Translations under genes and position numbers: made by a program | Shown: positions 9,873 through 19,117 of the stretch, one piece after another | Layout of the letters: each line of letters begins with the position of its first letter | Position numbering within the stretch: position 1 is the stretch's first letter | NCBI RefSeq assembly: GCF_020554865.1 | Contig: NZ_JAJCIC010000005.1 | Span: 1-64,000, forward strand | Length of the DNA stretch: 64,000 bases | Source: Lacrimispora sp. 210928-DFI.3.58 | GTDB taxonomy: Bacteria > Bacillota > Clostridia > Lachnospirales > Lachnospiraceae | Reading direction: 5' to 3' | Notes under the pieces: generated by a model | What the model saw: the letters and a program-made list of their open reading frames with translations, nothing else | What the model was told of the DNA's origin: nothing | The model's database searches: none

Positions 9873-10091
9873 CCATGGACATATCGCCTGACGGCGACAT
9901 CACCGGTTATGAAAGTCAGCTGCTTTGCACTTCGTGCTCCCGCAGCTGCCTCCGGTATTCGGAATCCGGCCTGTGGGCCTGCTTCCTCATACCGGCTTGG
10001 CTGCCAAATGTCTGTACGTCCTTGCGCGCAAGCACACAGTCCGCACAGCCGCTTGGCAACACTTTCATAGTAAATAATGTGTAAGCAGATC

Positions 10092-10841
10092 TTATTGGTA
10101 CTCAAATACGTTGATCCAGCTCTCCAGCAATTCCTTCTCTTCCGGACGCTTGTAGGCTAACTGGGCAGCGGCTACGATTGGGAGCCAGCCCTGTACATAG
10201 CGCTTCTCTGTGCCAGTCTTCTCACAGAAAATATCCATGTACATCTCGGCCTTTTTCTTGTCCTTTAAGCTGAGCAGAAGGTAGGTTCTTGCCACATCGG
10301 CGCTCGCATTACCCTGGGAAGCGTGTACCCAGTCAATGACGTAAAGCTTGCCGTCATTGCCAACAATGATGTTGGACGGGTTGAAATCGCCATGGCAGAG
10401 CTTGGTGTGTTTGGGCATGCCGTCCAGCCTGGTCAGAAGCTCATATCTTTGACTTGCATCCAATTCCTCTACGGACTTGATGGAGCGCATGGTCTTTTCC
10501 TTTAATTTGTTAAGGAGCGGGCAGGCCTGAGCATGGATATGAAGGTGGAGATCCACCATCTGCTCCATATACTCACCAATCTTCTCAGGATTTTCATCCA
10601 TGAGCTGTTCTAAGGTTTTGCCATCCACATATTCCTTAATAATGGACCATTTGCCGTCCACCAGAGTTACCCCCAGGATCTTAGGAATGTTAAGAGCTTC
10701 AATGTTCTCTACACGGGCATTACAGAGTGCCTCGTTGAGGACTTCGGCTTTTGGGAATCCATCACAGAATTCCTTGATGACAGTGTCGCCATCACGATAG
10801 ATGGTTTTCTTCGCACTGCTGAAAATGAGTTCTTTTGCCAT
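10092..10841 (-). CDS. APH/choline-kinase family phosphotransferase
   Basis: A small-molecule kinase of the aminoglycoside phosphotransferase fold. The sequence shows the catalytic loop CHGDFNPSNIIV and, about 15 residues later, the metal-binding IDW. The nearly 250-aa length fits. The ATG at 10841 is preceded by GGAAGGAGAG, so the longer frame upstream is not needed. The substrate is unknown; most genomic members of this family phosphorylate sugars or alcohols and do not confer drug resistance. It is monocistronic, between the sensor kinase and the glgB pair, on the opposite strand. Confidence 0.8.
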   Translation of the reverse strand: MAKELIFSSAKKTIYRDGDTVIKEFCDGFPKAEVLNEALCNARVENIEALNIPKILGVTLVDGKWSIIKEYVDGKTLEQLMDENPEKIGEYMEQMVDLHLHIHAQACPLLNKLKEKTMRSIKSVEELDASQRYELLTRLDGMPKHTKLCHGDFNPSNIIVGNDGKLYVIDWVHASQGNASADVARTYLLLSLKDKKKAEMYMDIFCEKTGTEKRYVQGWLPIVAAAQLAYKRPEEKELLESWINVFEYQ

Positions 10842-10982
10842 AATTATACTCTCCTTCCACACATTATAGACGGTGCTGCAGCAGACTATCTGCCGCATTG
10901 ATTTTATTCTACTACAACCTGAGATAAAAGTACATACCTAAATTGATAAATTTTTAACGTTCTTTTGGCCTTTCTTTTGACA

Positions 10983-12962
10983 TTAAAAACGGAAAACTGC
11001 AGTTCCGTATGCAGGAAGAGGGTAAGCCAGGGAGAATGGCTGTCCGTCGCACTCTGATTTTTCCACTGTGTAGCTCTTCATCTCGCCTGTCTTGTATGCC
11101 CCGTGCTTTTCATCCAGGATCAGAGTATACTTGCCCTTCTTCGGAACACCCACACGGTAATCCGCCCGCTCCACAGGCGTGAAGTTGATGACAAAGAGCA
11201 GATTCTTCTTACCTGTCTCATCACGGCGGATGAAGCTGAAGATGCTGCGGTCGCCGTCATTGGCATTGATCCACTGGAATCCGTTCCAGTCATTGTCCTG
11301 CCGGTAAAGCGCGGGATATTTTTTGTAAAGGTGGAGCAGATCCTTCACATAATTCTGAAGCCCCTTGTGGCTGTCCTCATCAGCCAGGTACCAGTCCAGA
11401 GAAACCTTCTCATCCCATTCATGCCACTGGCCGAAATCCTGTCCCATAAAGAGCAGCTTCTTTCCCGGATGGCCCATCATGAAGGTGTAGCCGGCCTTTA
11501 GGTTGGAGAACTTGTCCTCTCCCAGTCCCGGCATTTTGTTGATCATGGAGCATTTTAAATGGACCACCTCATCATGGGACAGAACCAGGATATAATTTTC
11601 ACTGGTAAAGTAGGTGAGACCGAAGGTCATGCGGTTGTGGTTGTATTTGCGGAAATAGGGATCCAGCTTCATGTACTCCAAAAAGTCGTGCATCCAGCCC
11701 ATATTCCACTTAAAGGTAAAGCCAAGCCCATCGTCCTCCGGCTTTCCTGTCACCTTTGGCCAGGCCGTGGATTCTTCGGCAATGACAAGAGCGCCGTGAT
11801 TGCGTCCCTGAACCACACTGTTTAGATGCTTAAAAAATTCGATGGCCTCCAGATTCTGGTTGCCGCCGTATTTGTTTGCAACCCACTGACCGTCCTTGCG
11901 CCCGTAATCCAGGTAGAGCATGGAAGCCACGGCATCCACACGAAGGCCGTCCACGTGGTACTTTTCCACCCAGTAGAGGGCATTGCTGATCAGGAAATCC
12001 TTTACCTCATTCTTGCCATAGTCGAATACTTTTGTTCCCCAGTCAGGATGCTCGCCTTTTCTGGGATCTGCATACTCAAATACAGGCTGTCCGTCAAAAT
12101 CAGCCAGTCCATGGGCATCCTTTGGGAAATGAGCAGGAACCCAGTCAAGGATGATACCGATCCCATGGCGGTGGAGGTAGTTCACAAAGTACATGAAATC
12201 CTTTGGTGCGCCGTAGCGGGAGGTGGGAGCAAAATAGCCGGTTACCTGGTAGCCCCAGGAGCCGTCAAAGGGATGCTCTGCGATTCCGAGAAGCTCCACA
12301 TGGGTGTAGCCCATTTCCTTGACATAGGCAGCCAGCTCATGGGCAGCCTCTGCGTATGTATAGTAGCCATCCTTTTCCGGGCGGTCCTTTTTGCGCCAGG
12401 AGCCCAGATGGACTTCGTAAATGCTCATGGGCTGCTTTTGCACATCAGCCTGGGAGCGTTTCTCGATCCAGCCTGCATCTGTCCATTTGAAGCCTTCGAT
12501 ATCGGCTGTGATGGAGGCTGTGCCTGGGCGGTATTCTGCGCTGAAGGCAAAGGGGTCTGCCTTGTAAAGGATCTTGCCGGATTCTGTGGTGATGGCAAAT
12601 TTGTAAAGCTCTCCGGTTTTCATGCCGGGATTAAAGTATTCCCAGATGCCGGATTCAGAGATCTTTAACATTTCGTTTGCTTCCGGATTCCATCCGTTGA
12701 AATCGCCTACCAGATGGACGGCCTTTGCGTGAGGCGCCCAGACTGCAAAGTAGATGCCGTCTTTTCCTCTGTAGGTTTTGGGATGGGCGCCCAGCTTCTG
12801 GTAGATATCGTAATGAGTGCCTGCTCCAAAAAGATAGCAGTCCAGGTCCGTGATAAAGCCCGTAGCTTTATGAGCCTTTTTGACCGGTGATGTTTTGCTG
12901 GCTGTTGATGTGCTGCGTGTGCGCTTCCCGCTTGTCCCTGTCGGTTGTTTTTTTGCTGGCAT
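10983..12962 (-). CDS. glgB: 1,4-alpha-glucan branching enzyme
   Basis: Forms alpha-1,6 branches in glycogen. After a basic, Thr/Ser-rich extension of about 35 residues come a CBM48-type N-terminal domain (about 45-150), the GH13 catalytic barrel and a C-terminal beta domain. GH13 motifs are visible: DWVPAHFP, GLRVDAVASM with the nucleophile Asp, the acid Glu in AEEST, and LSHDEV. 659 aa is normal. It begins 1 base after the stop of the upstream amylase (TGA-T-ATG), with AAGGGGG as ribosome site, so the two are translated together. Confidence 0.95.
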   Translation of the reverse strand: MPAKKQPTGTSGKRTRSTSTASKTSPVKKAHKATGFITDLDCYLFGAGTHYDIYQKLGAHPKTYRGKDGIYFAVWAPHAKAVHLVGDFNGWNPEANEMLKISESGIWEYFNPGMKTGELYKFAITTESGKILYKADPFAFSAEYRPGTASITADIEGFKWTDAGWIEKRSQADVQKQPMSIYEVHLGSWRKKDRPEKDGYYTYAEAAHELAAYVKEMGYTHVELLGIAEHPFDGSWGYQVTGYFAPTSRYGAPKDFMYFVNYLHRHGIGIILDWVPAHFPKDAHGLADFDGQPVFEYADPRKGEHPDWGTKVFDYGKNEVKDFLISNALYWVEKYHVDGLRVDAVASMLYLDYGRKDGQWVANKYGGNQNLEAIEFFKHLNSVVQGRNHGALVIAEESTAWPKVTGKPEDDGLGFTFKWNMGWMHDFLEYMKLDPYFRKYNHNRMTFGLTYFTSENYILVLSHDEVVHLKCSMINKMPGLGEDKFSNLKAGYTFMMGHPGKKLLFMGQDFGQWHEWDEKVSLDWYLADEDSHKGLQNYVKDLLHLYKKYPALYRQDNDWNGFQWINANDGDRSIFSFIRRDETGKKNLLFVINFTPVERADYRVGVPKKGKYTLILDEKHGAYKTGEMKSYTVEKSECDGQPFSLAYPLPAYGTAVFRF

Positions 12963-12963
12963 A

Positions 12964-14307
12964 TCAGTTTTCCCCCTTGATCATAAGGACAGCTCCCCAG
13001 TTGCCCTTTATTTTAATGTGGATCTTTCCATCTATAATAGGAAGAGACTCTTTCGATTCTTCTAAAAGCAAAACAGCTTCCCTGGCCTGTACAGGTACAG
13101 GGATCCAAAGCTCTGCTTCCTTGTCATCATTGTTGACAGCAGCTATGATCACGCTGTTCTTGCCGTGCCGGGCATATGCATACTGTCGGTTGGTAAGGAG
13201 CAGCTCCTGGTAGCGGCCTGTATGAAGTGCTTCCTCTTCCTCATGGATGCGTCCCAGGCGGGAGATCCAGTCCGTGAGCTCACAGTGGAGCTTATCCTTT
13301 TCCGCGATGGAAATGGCAGGACGGAGATCATCATCGCTTGTGCGGGTGCGCCTTCCCTCCACACCCCATTCACCCCCATAATAAATAGAAGGAATGCCGG
13401 GCAGAGTCATGAGGCAGAGGTAGACAGGGAAGAGATGCTCCTTCTTCTTTAATTTGCTTGCGATCCTGTCCTCATCATGATTGTCCACAAAGGTGTAGAG
13501 CTGCCGTCCTATGGCCTCTAAACGGCGTACATTGTGGGCGATCTCAAAGAAGTTATGGTCATTAAAGCCGGAGTAAATGCTCTTGTGGAGTTCATAGTTG
13601 GTGACGGAGTGGAGCATTTCCGGATTTACCCAGCGGCTGTAATCTCCGTGGATCACCTCTCCCATGAGCCAGAAATCCTCCTTCATGGAAGCAGTCTCCC
13701 TGCGCAGCTCCTTCATGAAACCAAATTCCAGCACATTGGCACAGTCAAGACGGATGCCGTCAATGTCAAATTCCTGTACCCAGAAGCGGATAACGTCAAA
13801 AAGGTACTGCTTTACTGCCGGATTGTACAGGTTCAGGCAGGGCAGCTCAAAATGTCCCTGCCAGACCTCGTATCCAAAGGGATCACCGCAGGGACTCTGC
13901 CAGTCAAAATTTACACCCTTGTACCAGTCCTTGTAGGGAGAATCCCATCTCTTTTCACGTATATCCTGAAAAGCAAAAAATTCACGGCCAGTGTGGTTGA
14001 ACACGCCGTCCACCACGACCTTGATGCCGCTTTCGTGGCAGAGGGAGACGAATGTTTTAAAGGAGTCATTGTCGCCCAGACGCCTGTCAACCAGCTTATA
14101 ATCCCTTGTATCGTAGCCATGGCTGGTGGATTCAAACAATGGCCCTATGTAGATGGCATTGCAGCCCAGGGAACGGATGTGGGGAATCCATAGGTTCAGG
14201 CTCTCAAAGCGGTTGACTACGGTTTCAGTGTCATTGTGTTTAGGGGCTCCCGTCATCCCCAGGGGATACATGTGATAAAATACTCCCTTTTCATACCAGG
14301 TACTCAT
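12964..14307 (-). CDS. GH13 alpha-amylase-family glycosidase
   Basis: A 447-aa GH13 enzyme with the four conserved regions: DGVFNHTGR, GIRLDCANVL (nucleophile Asp), GEVIHGD (acid Glu) and FVDNHDEDR. No signal peptide is visible, so it acts in the cytoplasm, probably on maltodextrins or glycogen. It is the first gene of a two-gene unit with glgB, suggesting a role in glycogen turnover. The exact specificity (cyclomaltodextrinase, amylase) cannot be decided from motifs alone. Confidence 0.88.
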   Translation of the reverse strand: MSTWYEKGVFYHMYPLGMTGAPKHNDTETVVNRFESLNLWIPHIRSLGCNAIYIGPLFESTSHGYDTRDYKLVDRRLGDNDSFKTFVSLCHESGIKVVVDGVFNHTGREFFAFQDIREKRWDSPYKDWYKGVNFDWQSPCGDPFGYEVWQGHFELPCLNLYNPAVKQYLFDVIRFWVQEFDIDGIRLDCANVLEFGFMKELRRETASMKEDFWLMGEVIHGDYSRWVNPEMLHSVTNYELHKSIYSGFNDHNFFEIAHNVRRLEAIGRQLYTFVDNHDEDRIASKLKKKEHLFPVYLCLMTLPGIPSIYYGGEWGVEGRRTRTSDDDLRPAISIAEKDKLHCELTDWISRLGRIHEEEEALHTGRYQELLLTNRQYAYARHGKNSVIIAAVNNDDKEAELWIPVPVQAREAVLLLEESKESLPIIDGKIHIKIKGNWGAVLMIKGEN

Positions 14308-14342
14308 GATGTGTCATCCTCGCAATCTTGTATAGTTTTGTG

Positions 14343-14358
14343 TGCCGGGAGACCGGCA
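14343..14358. other. Short hairpin between the DUF2508 gene and the amylase gene
   Basis: TGCCGG (14343-14348) and CCGGCA (14353-14358) enclose GAGA. There is no T-run on either side, so terminator function is doubtful. It lies 10 bases beyond the stop of the minus-strand DUF2508 gene. Confidence 0.3.
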
Positions 14359-14367
14359 AGGTGGCAT

Positions 14368-14781
14368 TTAGGTCTCCTGGCTTTTGAACTTTCTTAAAAG
14401 GAACTGATATCGCAGCTGGGCTGCATTCAGCTCATAAATATAGCAGTCGATCAGGGTGGGATCCACCACCTGTTCGAAGTGGTTCCGGGCAGTGTCAATG
14501 GCCCAGCGTGTACGCTCGATCTCTGCGCGCAGCAGAAGGAGCTCCGGCTGTATGTTGGCGCGCTTGGCGGCGCGGCGGAGGCTTTTGCTTATAGGTCTGG
14601 CCTGGATGGCGCTGGCGCCGTTATCGGCCAGCGCTGCTGCACGTCCGGCCTTTTTCTGCTCATGGCCTGCAGTGCTTTCTGTTTCCGGCTCAATTGCCTG
14701 GGGTCCGGCCGCAAGGCTGGCAGCAAAGCCGGAAGCAGAGGCCGCTGTCTCCCGGACTGCTTTTAAAAATTGTAGCATCAT
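14368..14781 (-). CDS. DUF2508 (YaaL-like) protein
   Basis: A small soluble protein of about 137 residues. The C-terminal part (EIERTRWAIDTARNHFEQVVD..., IDCYIYELNAAQLRYQFLLR) matches the DUF2508/YaaL pattern known from Firmicutes. The N-terminal part is Ala-rich and looks disordered. GGGAG is placed 6 bases before the ATG at 14781. The function of the family is unknown. Confidence 0.7.
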   Translation of the reverse strand: MMLQFLKAVRETAASASGFAASLAAGPQAIEPETESTAGHEQKKAGRAAALADNGASAIQARPISKSLRRAAKRANIQPELLLLRAEIERTRWAIDTARNHFEQVVDPTLIDCYIYELNAAQLRYQFLLRKFKSQET

Positions 14782-14856
14782 GTTCATCTCCCAAATATTG
14801 ATAAAAATAGTATATCTGGAAAATGTCATTTTATGCATTGTCCGGCGGCCGGAGCA

Positions 14857-15210
14857 CTAATACAAAAACTCCTCCAGCCGGTATCCCAGCTCCATTAGGG
14901 TGCGGTTTGTTTCCCGCAGGGTCAGATAGTAATAATTGGCCGTGCCCTCCTGGCGCACTCCCACCAGCCCGGCATCCTTTAGGATCTTCAGATGATGAGA
15001 GATCGCTGGCCGGGATAGGCTTGTACGCCGCGTGATCTCATTGACATTCAGACCATGGCGTTCAAAATTAATAGAGTCAGAAGAGGGTGTCCCCTTCATG
15101 GCTTCCTCTGTCAGAACCTCAATAATGGACAGGCGCATCTCATCGCCCAGAGCAATGAATAAGGGCATACAGATGTGAAACTGTTTCTGCAATTCCTGTG
15201 CTGTTGTCAT
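14857..15210 (-). CDS. ArsR-family transcriptional repressor
   Basis: A 117-aa winged-helix protein. The recognition region reads VNEITRRTSLSRPAISHHLKILKDAGLVGVRQEG, typical of ArsR/SmtB dimers. The metal-binding ELCVCDL motif of ArsR is absent, so the inducer is probably not arsenite. AAAGGAGGG precedes the ATG at 15210. An 18-bp perfect palindrome in its leader is a likely self-operator, and it faces the tad operon across a shared intergenic region. Confidence 0.85.
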   Translation of the reverse strand: MTTAQELQKQFHICMPLFIALGDEMRLSIIEVLTEEAMKGTPSSDSINFERHGLNVNEITRRTSLSRPAISHHLKILKDAGLVGVRQEGTANYYYLTLRETNRTLMELGYRLEEFLY

Positions 15211-15227
15211 GTGCCGATCCCTCCTTT

Positions 15228-15245
15228 GGTTTAAATTTTTAAACC
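15228..15245. promoter_or_regulatory. 18-bp palindrome, probable ArsR operator
   Basis: GGTTTAAATTTTTAAACC is a perfect inverted repeat (8-bp arms, 2-bp centre). It lies between the -10 of the arsR promoter (15252-15257) and the arsR start, a normal place for autoregulation by an ArsR dimer. The protein bound is inferred. Confidence 0.6.
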
Positions 15246-15251
15246 TTTTAT

Positions 15252-15280
15252 ATTTTACCATTATTGGTGTATGAGGTCAA
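15252..15280 (-). promoter_or_regulatory. Sigma-A promoter of the arsR gene
   Basis: On the minus strand TTGACC (15280-15275) and TAAAAT (15257-15252) are separated by 17 bases, close to consensus. Confidence 0.75.
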
Positions 15281-15313
15281 CCCTCCTAGTTACAATTTTT
15301 GCCGAAAATAGTC

Positions 15314-15342
15314 TTGACTTTCCGGGAAAAATCCTTCATAAT
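15314..15342 (+). promoter_or_regulatory. Sigma-A promoter of the host tad operon
   Basis: TTGACT (15314-15319) and CATAAT (15337-15342) are 17 bases apart. It points toward the tad genes and leaves a leader of about 140 bases. No other gene separates it from tadV. Confidence 0.75.
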
Positions 15343-15348
15343 GAAGGA
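15332..15348. promoter_or_regulatory. 17-bp palindrome over the -10 of the tad promoter
   Basis: TCCTTCAT-A-ATGAAGGA is a perfect inverted repeat covering the -10 element. A repressor bound here would block the promoter. Its sequence differs from the arsR leader palindrome, so a different regulator is possible. Confidence 0.5.
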
Positions 15349-15485
15349 GCATTCAGAAATTTCTATTTTTCATTCTATGATTCAAGGATAATGCAAAGGC
15401 CTGCTTCAGGCAAAGGATTCCGGCAGACAATGACAGGAAAGAATAACAGCAAAAGTGCATAGCTGGCTTTGAAAGGGGGAATTGT

Positions 15486-16034
15486 ATCCAAAATCTGTTT
15501 CGATGTGTGGCTTGGGCTGCCCTGGGAGCGGCTGCAGCGGTAGATGCAAGGGAGTACCGGATCCCTAACAGGATCCTCTTTTTGGGGATGGCGGGAGGCT
15601 TTTTGGACAGGCTTTTGGCTGCAGGAGAGGCTGGGGAGCTGGAGGCCTGGGCTGCGGCAGCGGGATTTTTACTTAGGGCAGCCGTTGTGACGGCCGGGGC
15701 ATTTCCGTTTTTTGCAGCGGGAATGGCTGGCGGCGGAGATGTGAAGATGATGGCTTTTCTTGCCGCGTGGATGGGCCTGAAAAAAGGGGCCTTGGCTGTT
15801 GGTATTGGATTTGTTCTGGGAGCTGTTCTGGCTCTCTGGAAAATGCTGCATCATGGCAGCATATGTCAAAGATTTCTGTATTTAGCTGCCTATATCAGGC
15901 GTTTGATCCAGGAAAAGGAAATTACATTATATTATGAGGCCGGCCGGGATGGGCGAAGCTGTGTAATCCCGCTGGGAACGTGTTTTTGCGCAGGAGCGTT
16001 TGTTGTGGGAATTTGGGGCAGGAGCATGGGATAA
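15486..16034 (+). CDS. tadV: Tad prepilin peptidase TadV/CpaA (A24 family)
   Basis: A membrane aspartyl protease that removes the leader of Flp-type prepilins. Catalytic aspartates are seen in VDAREYRIPNR and in the GGGD motif (AGGGDVKM). Four or more hydrophobic stretches fit the short TadV form without a methylase domain. The start is odd. The best ribosome site (GAAAGGGGG, 15471-15479) is 6 bases before an in-frame ATC at 15486; later in-frame candidates are CTG 15495 and GTG 15507. First gene of the host tad operon. Confidence 0.8.
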   Translation: MQNLFRCVAWAALGAAAAVDAREYRIPNRILFLGMAGGFLDRLLAAGEAGELEAWAAAAGFLLRAAVVTAGAFPFFAAGMAGGGDVKMMAFLAAWMGLKKGALAVGIGFVLGAVLALWKMLHHGSICQRFLYLAAYIRRLIQEKEITLYYEAGRDGRSCVIPLGTCFCAGAFVVGIWGRSMG

Positions 16035-16123
16035 AAGATGGGAAGGAGCGTTTCTGAATGCGGAAAAGCTGCTGCGAGGGCAGGGCAGGAACAATGTGAG
16101 AGAAGGGAGGCATACAGGAATAT

Positions 16124-17137
16124 ATGGTAAAAATGATGGCGGTTTTTGATGAGGATCCTGTTTACGCGGAGAAATTGGCGGATTATGTAAATCAGAGGGA
16201 GAAGCTGCCCTTTACTGCCATGGCATTTTCAAGCCTTGAGAAGCTGGAGCAGTATATGAAGGAGCATCCGGTGGAGATCCTTCTGGTGGGGGAAAAGGCC
16301 GTCCAAAAGGCGGCCGAGCTTAAGGCGAACAATGTGATGGTTCTGTGTGAAGGAGAGCTTAAGGAGGCAGGGGCGGAAAGGGCTTCGATCTATAAATATC
16401 AGTCCGGGGATTGTATTATGCGGGAGGTGATGGCAAACTATGGCTGTTTGCAGGCAGAGCCTGCCCTTGCACTTGTTGGCCGGAAGGCGCTGGTGCATGG
16501 GGTCTATTCTCCGGTGAACCGCTGTATGAAATCCTCCCTGGCGCTGACCATCGGGCAGGTTCTGTCGAAAAATATGTCTGTGCTTTACCTGAATCTGGAA
16601 GCCTATTCCGGTTTTTCCAGGCTGGTCTGCGGCGAATACCAGACAGATCTGTCCGATGTGCTCTATCTGTACCGGCAGGGGACGTTTCATTGGATGAAAT
16701 TAAAGTCCATGGTTTATACCTGGGGAAGCCTTGATTATATTCCTCCGGTGCGGTATGGGGAGGATCTGAATGAGGTACTGGCAGAGGATCTGGCACTGCT
16801 TATCGGGAAGATCGCCAGGGAGAGCGGATATGACAGGCTGGTAGTAGATCTGGGGCAGACCGGGCGGGGAGCCCCGGCGCTTCTGGATGCCTGTGACGTG
16901 ATCTATATGCCTGTCAGGGAGGACTGTATTTCCATGGCAAAGATCGAGGAATTTGAGGAATATTTGTCCATTGCCGACGGAGGACGCATACGGGAGAAGA
17001 TCCAGAAGCTGAAGCTCCCTGCTCCTAAGGTTTATCACAGGAGAGAGGGATATATGGAGCAGCTTCTCTGGGGAGAGCTGGGAGATTATGTGAGGCGCCT
17101 TTTGGGAAGCGATGGGGGAGGTATGGAAGGCAGATGA
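16124..17137 (+). CDS. CpaE/TadZ-like pilus assembly protein
   Basis: A 337-aa protein. The first 110 residues look like a receiver-type fold (FDEDPVYAEKLADYV..., HPVEILLVGE). The rest resembles a MinD/ParA ATPase in which no classical Walker A motif is visible, so ATP binding is probably lost. In Tad systems this protein positions the apparatus at the cell pole. AGAAGGGAGG precedes the ATG, and the gene overlaps cpaF by 4 bases. Confidence 0.7.
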   Translation: MVKMMAVFDEDPVYAEKLADYVNQREKLPFTAMAFSSLEKLEQYMKEHPVEILLVGEKAVQKAAELKANNVMVLCEGELKEAGAERASIYKYQSGDCIMREVMANYGCLQAEPALALVGRKALVHGVYSPVNRCMKSSLALTIGQVLSKNMSVLYLNLEAYSGFSRLVCGEYQTDLSDVLYLYRQGTFHWMKLKSMVYTWGSLDYIPPVRYGEDLNEVLAEDLALLIGKIARESGYDRLVVDLGQTGRGAPALLDACDVIYMPVREDCISMAKIEEFEEYLSIADGGRIREKIQKLKLPAPKVYHRREGYMEQLLWGELGDYVRRLLGSDGGGMEGR

Positions 17138-18390
17138 CCGGAGAGGAAAAGCCAGGAATGGGGGCAGCAGAAACGGGGACAGCCGGAATCGGGGCAGTGG
17201 GGATCAGGGCTGCAGGAGCAGGGATTCGGGCCCAGCTTCGCAGCGAGGTCATGGAGGAGATACAGGACAGGCGCCATATGGAGGACGAGGAACTGTTTGC
17301 GGCCATTGACCGGGCTATCGGGCAGAAGGGGCAGCAGATCTACCTTCCCTTAAAGGAACGTCTGTGGCTGAGGAACAGTCTCTATGACAGCTTCCGCAGG
17401 CTGGATATCCTGCAGGAGCTTTTGGATGATGAGCATGTGACAGAGATCATGGTAAATGGGGCCGGGAAAATATTTATAGAAAGGGATGGCACGGCAGAGC
17501 TGTGGGACAGGGGCTTTGAAAAGCCAGAGCAGCTGGAGGACATTATCCAGCAGATTGTAGGGCGGGTGAACCGGGTGGTGAACGTGTCAACTCCCATCGC
17601 AGATGCCAGGCTGGAGGATGGCTCACGAGTACATATCGTGCTTCCGCCCGTGGCCCTTGACGGCCCGGTAATGACGATCCGTAAGTTCCCGGTTCCTATT
17701 ACCATGGAAAGGCTGATACAGGGAAACGCGCTGACAGAGGAGGCAGCCCTGTTTCTGGAACAGCTGGTGGAGGCCAGGTACAACCTGTTTATAAGCGGCG
17801 GGACCAACTCCGGGAAGACCACATTTTTAAATGCCCTGTCCTCCTTTATCCCCCAGGAGGAGCGGGTGATCACAATCGAGGATTCCGCGGAGCTTCAGAT
17901 CACCCAGGTGCCAAACCTGGTGCGGTTAGAGACCAGGAATGCGAACACGGAGGGAGAGGGAGAGATCACCATAAGCCAGCTGATACGGGCATCTCTCCGC
18001 ATGAACCCGGACCGGATCATCGTGGGAGAGGTCAGGGGGAAGGAGACTCTCGATATGCTCCAGGCCATGAATACAGGACATCCGGGCTCCCTGTCCACAG
18101 GCCATGGGAACAGCCCGGCGGATATGATCAGCAGGCTGGAGACCATGGTGCTGATGGCGGCAAGCCTTCCCTTAGATGCCATACGCAGGCAGATCGCATC
18201 GGCGCTGGATGTGATGGTGCACCTGGGAAGGCTGAAGGACGGCAGCAGAAGAGTGCTGTCTATTGTGGAGATAGGAGGAGTACGCGATGGGACGGTGGAG
18301 CTGGAAACGCTCTATGAATATGACAGGGAGGAAGGCTGCCTCAAAAAGACAGGGGAGCTTAAAAGCAGGGAAAAGCTTAGAACGGTATGA
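17134..18390 (+). CDS. cpaF: Tad secretion ATPase CpaF/TadA
   Basis: The cytoplasmic hexameric ATPase that powers Tad pilus assembly. The first 40 residues are a low-complexity Gly/Ala stretch. An N-terminal domain follows, and then the ATPase with Walker A GGTNSGKTTFL (Lys228), the Asp box (ITIEDSAELQI), and the Walker B region RIIVGEVRG. 418 aa is typical. Its start overlaps the stop of the upstream gene (ATGA). Its last 104 bases also carry the start of tadB. Confidence 0.93.
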   Translation: MTGEEKPGMGAAETGTAGIGAVGIRAAGAGIRAQLRSEVMEEIQDRRHMEDEELFAAIDRAIGQKGQQIYLPLKERLWLRNSLYDSFRRLDILQELLDDEHVTEIMVNGAGKIFIERDGTAELWDRGFEKPEQLEDIIQQIVGRVNRVVNVSTPIADARLEDGSRVHIVLPPVALDGPVMTIRKFPVPITMERLIQGNALTEEAALFLEQLVEARYNLFISGGTNSGKTTFLNALSSFIPQEERVITIEDSAELQITQVPNLVRLETRNANTEGEGEITISQLIRASLRMNPDRIIVGEVRGKETLDMLQAMNTGHPGSLSTGHGNSPADMISRLETMVLMAASLPLDAIRRQIASALDVMVHLGRLKDGSRRVLSIVEIGGVRDGTVELETLYEYDREEGCLKKTGELKSREKLRTV

Positions 18391-19117
18391 GATCTACCGC
18401 CTTTCTGTCAGGGAGTGGGCGCTGTATGGGGCACAGGGAGCAGCTGTCAGCGGACTGGCGGCCTATACCTTTTACCGAAGCTGGATCGCATTTGCAGTGA
18501 TGCTCCCTCTGGGGCTCTGCTATCCCCTTTATAAAAAGAAGGAGCTGAAAAAGGAGCGGCTGAGAAGACTTACCATACAGTTTAAGGAGGGCATTTTAGT
18601 CCTTTCCTCTTTCTTGAGCGCCGGGTATTCCCTGGAAAACAGCCTTGCAGGAAGTGTGGAGGAGCTGGGTATCCTGTATGGCGAAAAGGCCATGATCACG
18701 GAGGAGTTCCGCCTGCTGGCGGCAGGAGTGAGGATGAACCGCCCGGCAGAGCTTCTCCTGGCTGATTTTGGAGAGCGCAGCGGTATCGCAGACGCAGACA
18801 ACTTTGCCCAGGTATTTGCAGCTGCCAAGCGGAGCGGAGGGGAGCTGGTGGATATTATCAGCCACACGGCAGGGATCATCCGGGACAAGATACAGGTCCA
18901 GGAGGAGATCCACACCATGACAGCCTCCAGGATGCTGGAGCAGAAGATCATGAACAGCATTCCCTTTGGGATCGTGCTGTATATCGATGTGACATCTCCG
19001 GGCTTCTTTCGGATGATGTATGGGTCTTTGGCCGGGCGGGCCATCATGACAGTATGTCTGGGAATGTATGTGGCGGCAGTGCTGCTGGCGGGCCATATTT
19101 TGGATATTGAGGTGTGA
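18287..19117 (+). CDS. tadB: Tad inner-membrane platform protein TadB
   Basis: A 276-aa protein with a T2SSF (GspF-like) domain at about residues 110-235 and membrane segments near 50-85 and 240-272. It forms the membrane platform with TadC. The start at 18287 has an excellent SD (AGGAGGAG at 18273-18280, 6 bases spacing) even though it lies 104 bases inside cpaF. The N-terminal 35 residues are basic. Confidence 0.85.
   Translation: MGRWSWKRSMNMTGRKAASKRQGSLKAGKSLERYEIYRLSVREWALYGAQGAAVSGLAAYTFYRSWIAFAVMLPLGLCYPLYKKKELKKERLRRLTIQFKEGILVLSSFLSAGYSLENSLAGSVEELGILYGEKAMITEEFRLLAAGVRMNRPAELLLADFGERSGIADADNFAQVFAAAKRSGGELVDIISHTAGIIRDKIQVQEEIHTMTASRMLEQKIMNSIPFGIVLYIDVTSPGFFRMMYGSLAGRAIMTVCLGMYVAAVLLAGHILDIEV

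Noticed and set aside
10021..10032. 12-bp palindrome CTTGCGCGCAAG in the gap between the sensor kinase and the APH-like gene
   Set aside because: It lies beyond two convergent gene ends with no promoter near it; a single short palindrome in G+C-rich DNA can arise by chance.
10092..10841. APH-family gene as an antibiotic resistance determinant
   Set aside because: Only the general kinase motifs are present, it sits in core chromosomal sequence, and most such proteins have metabolic substrates.
11826..12668. A 280-codon plus-strand frame opposite glgB
   Set aside because: It lies wholly inside glgB, whose GH13 motifs are intact; no SD and no recognisable protein features.
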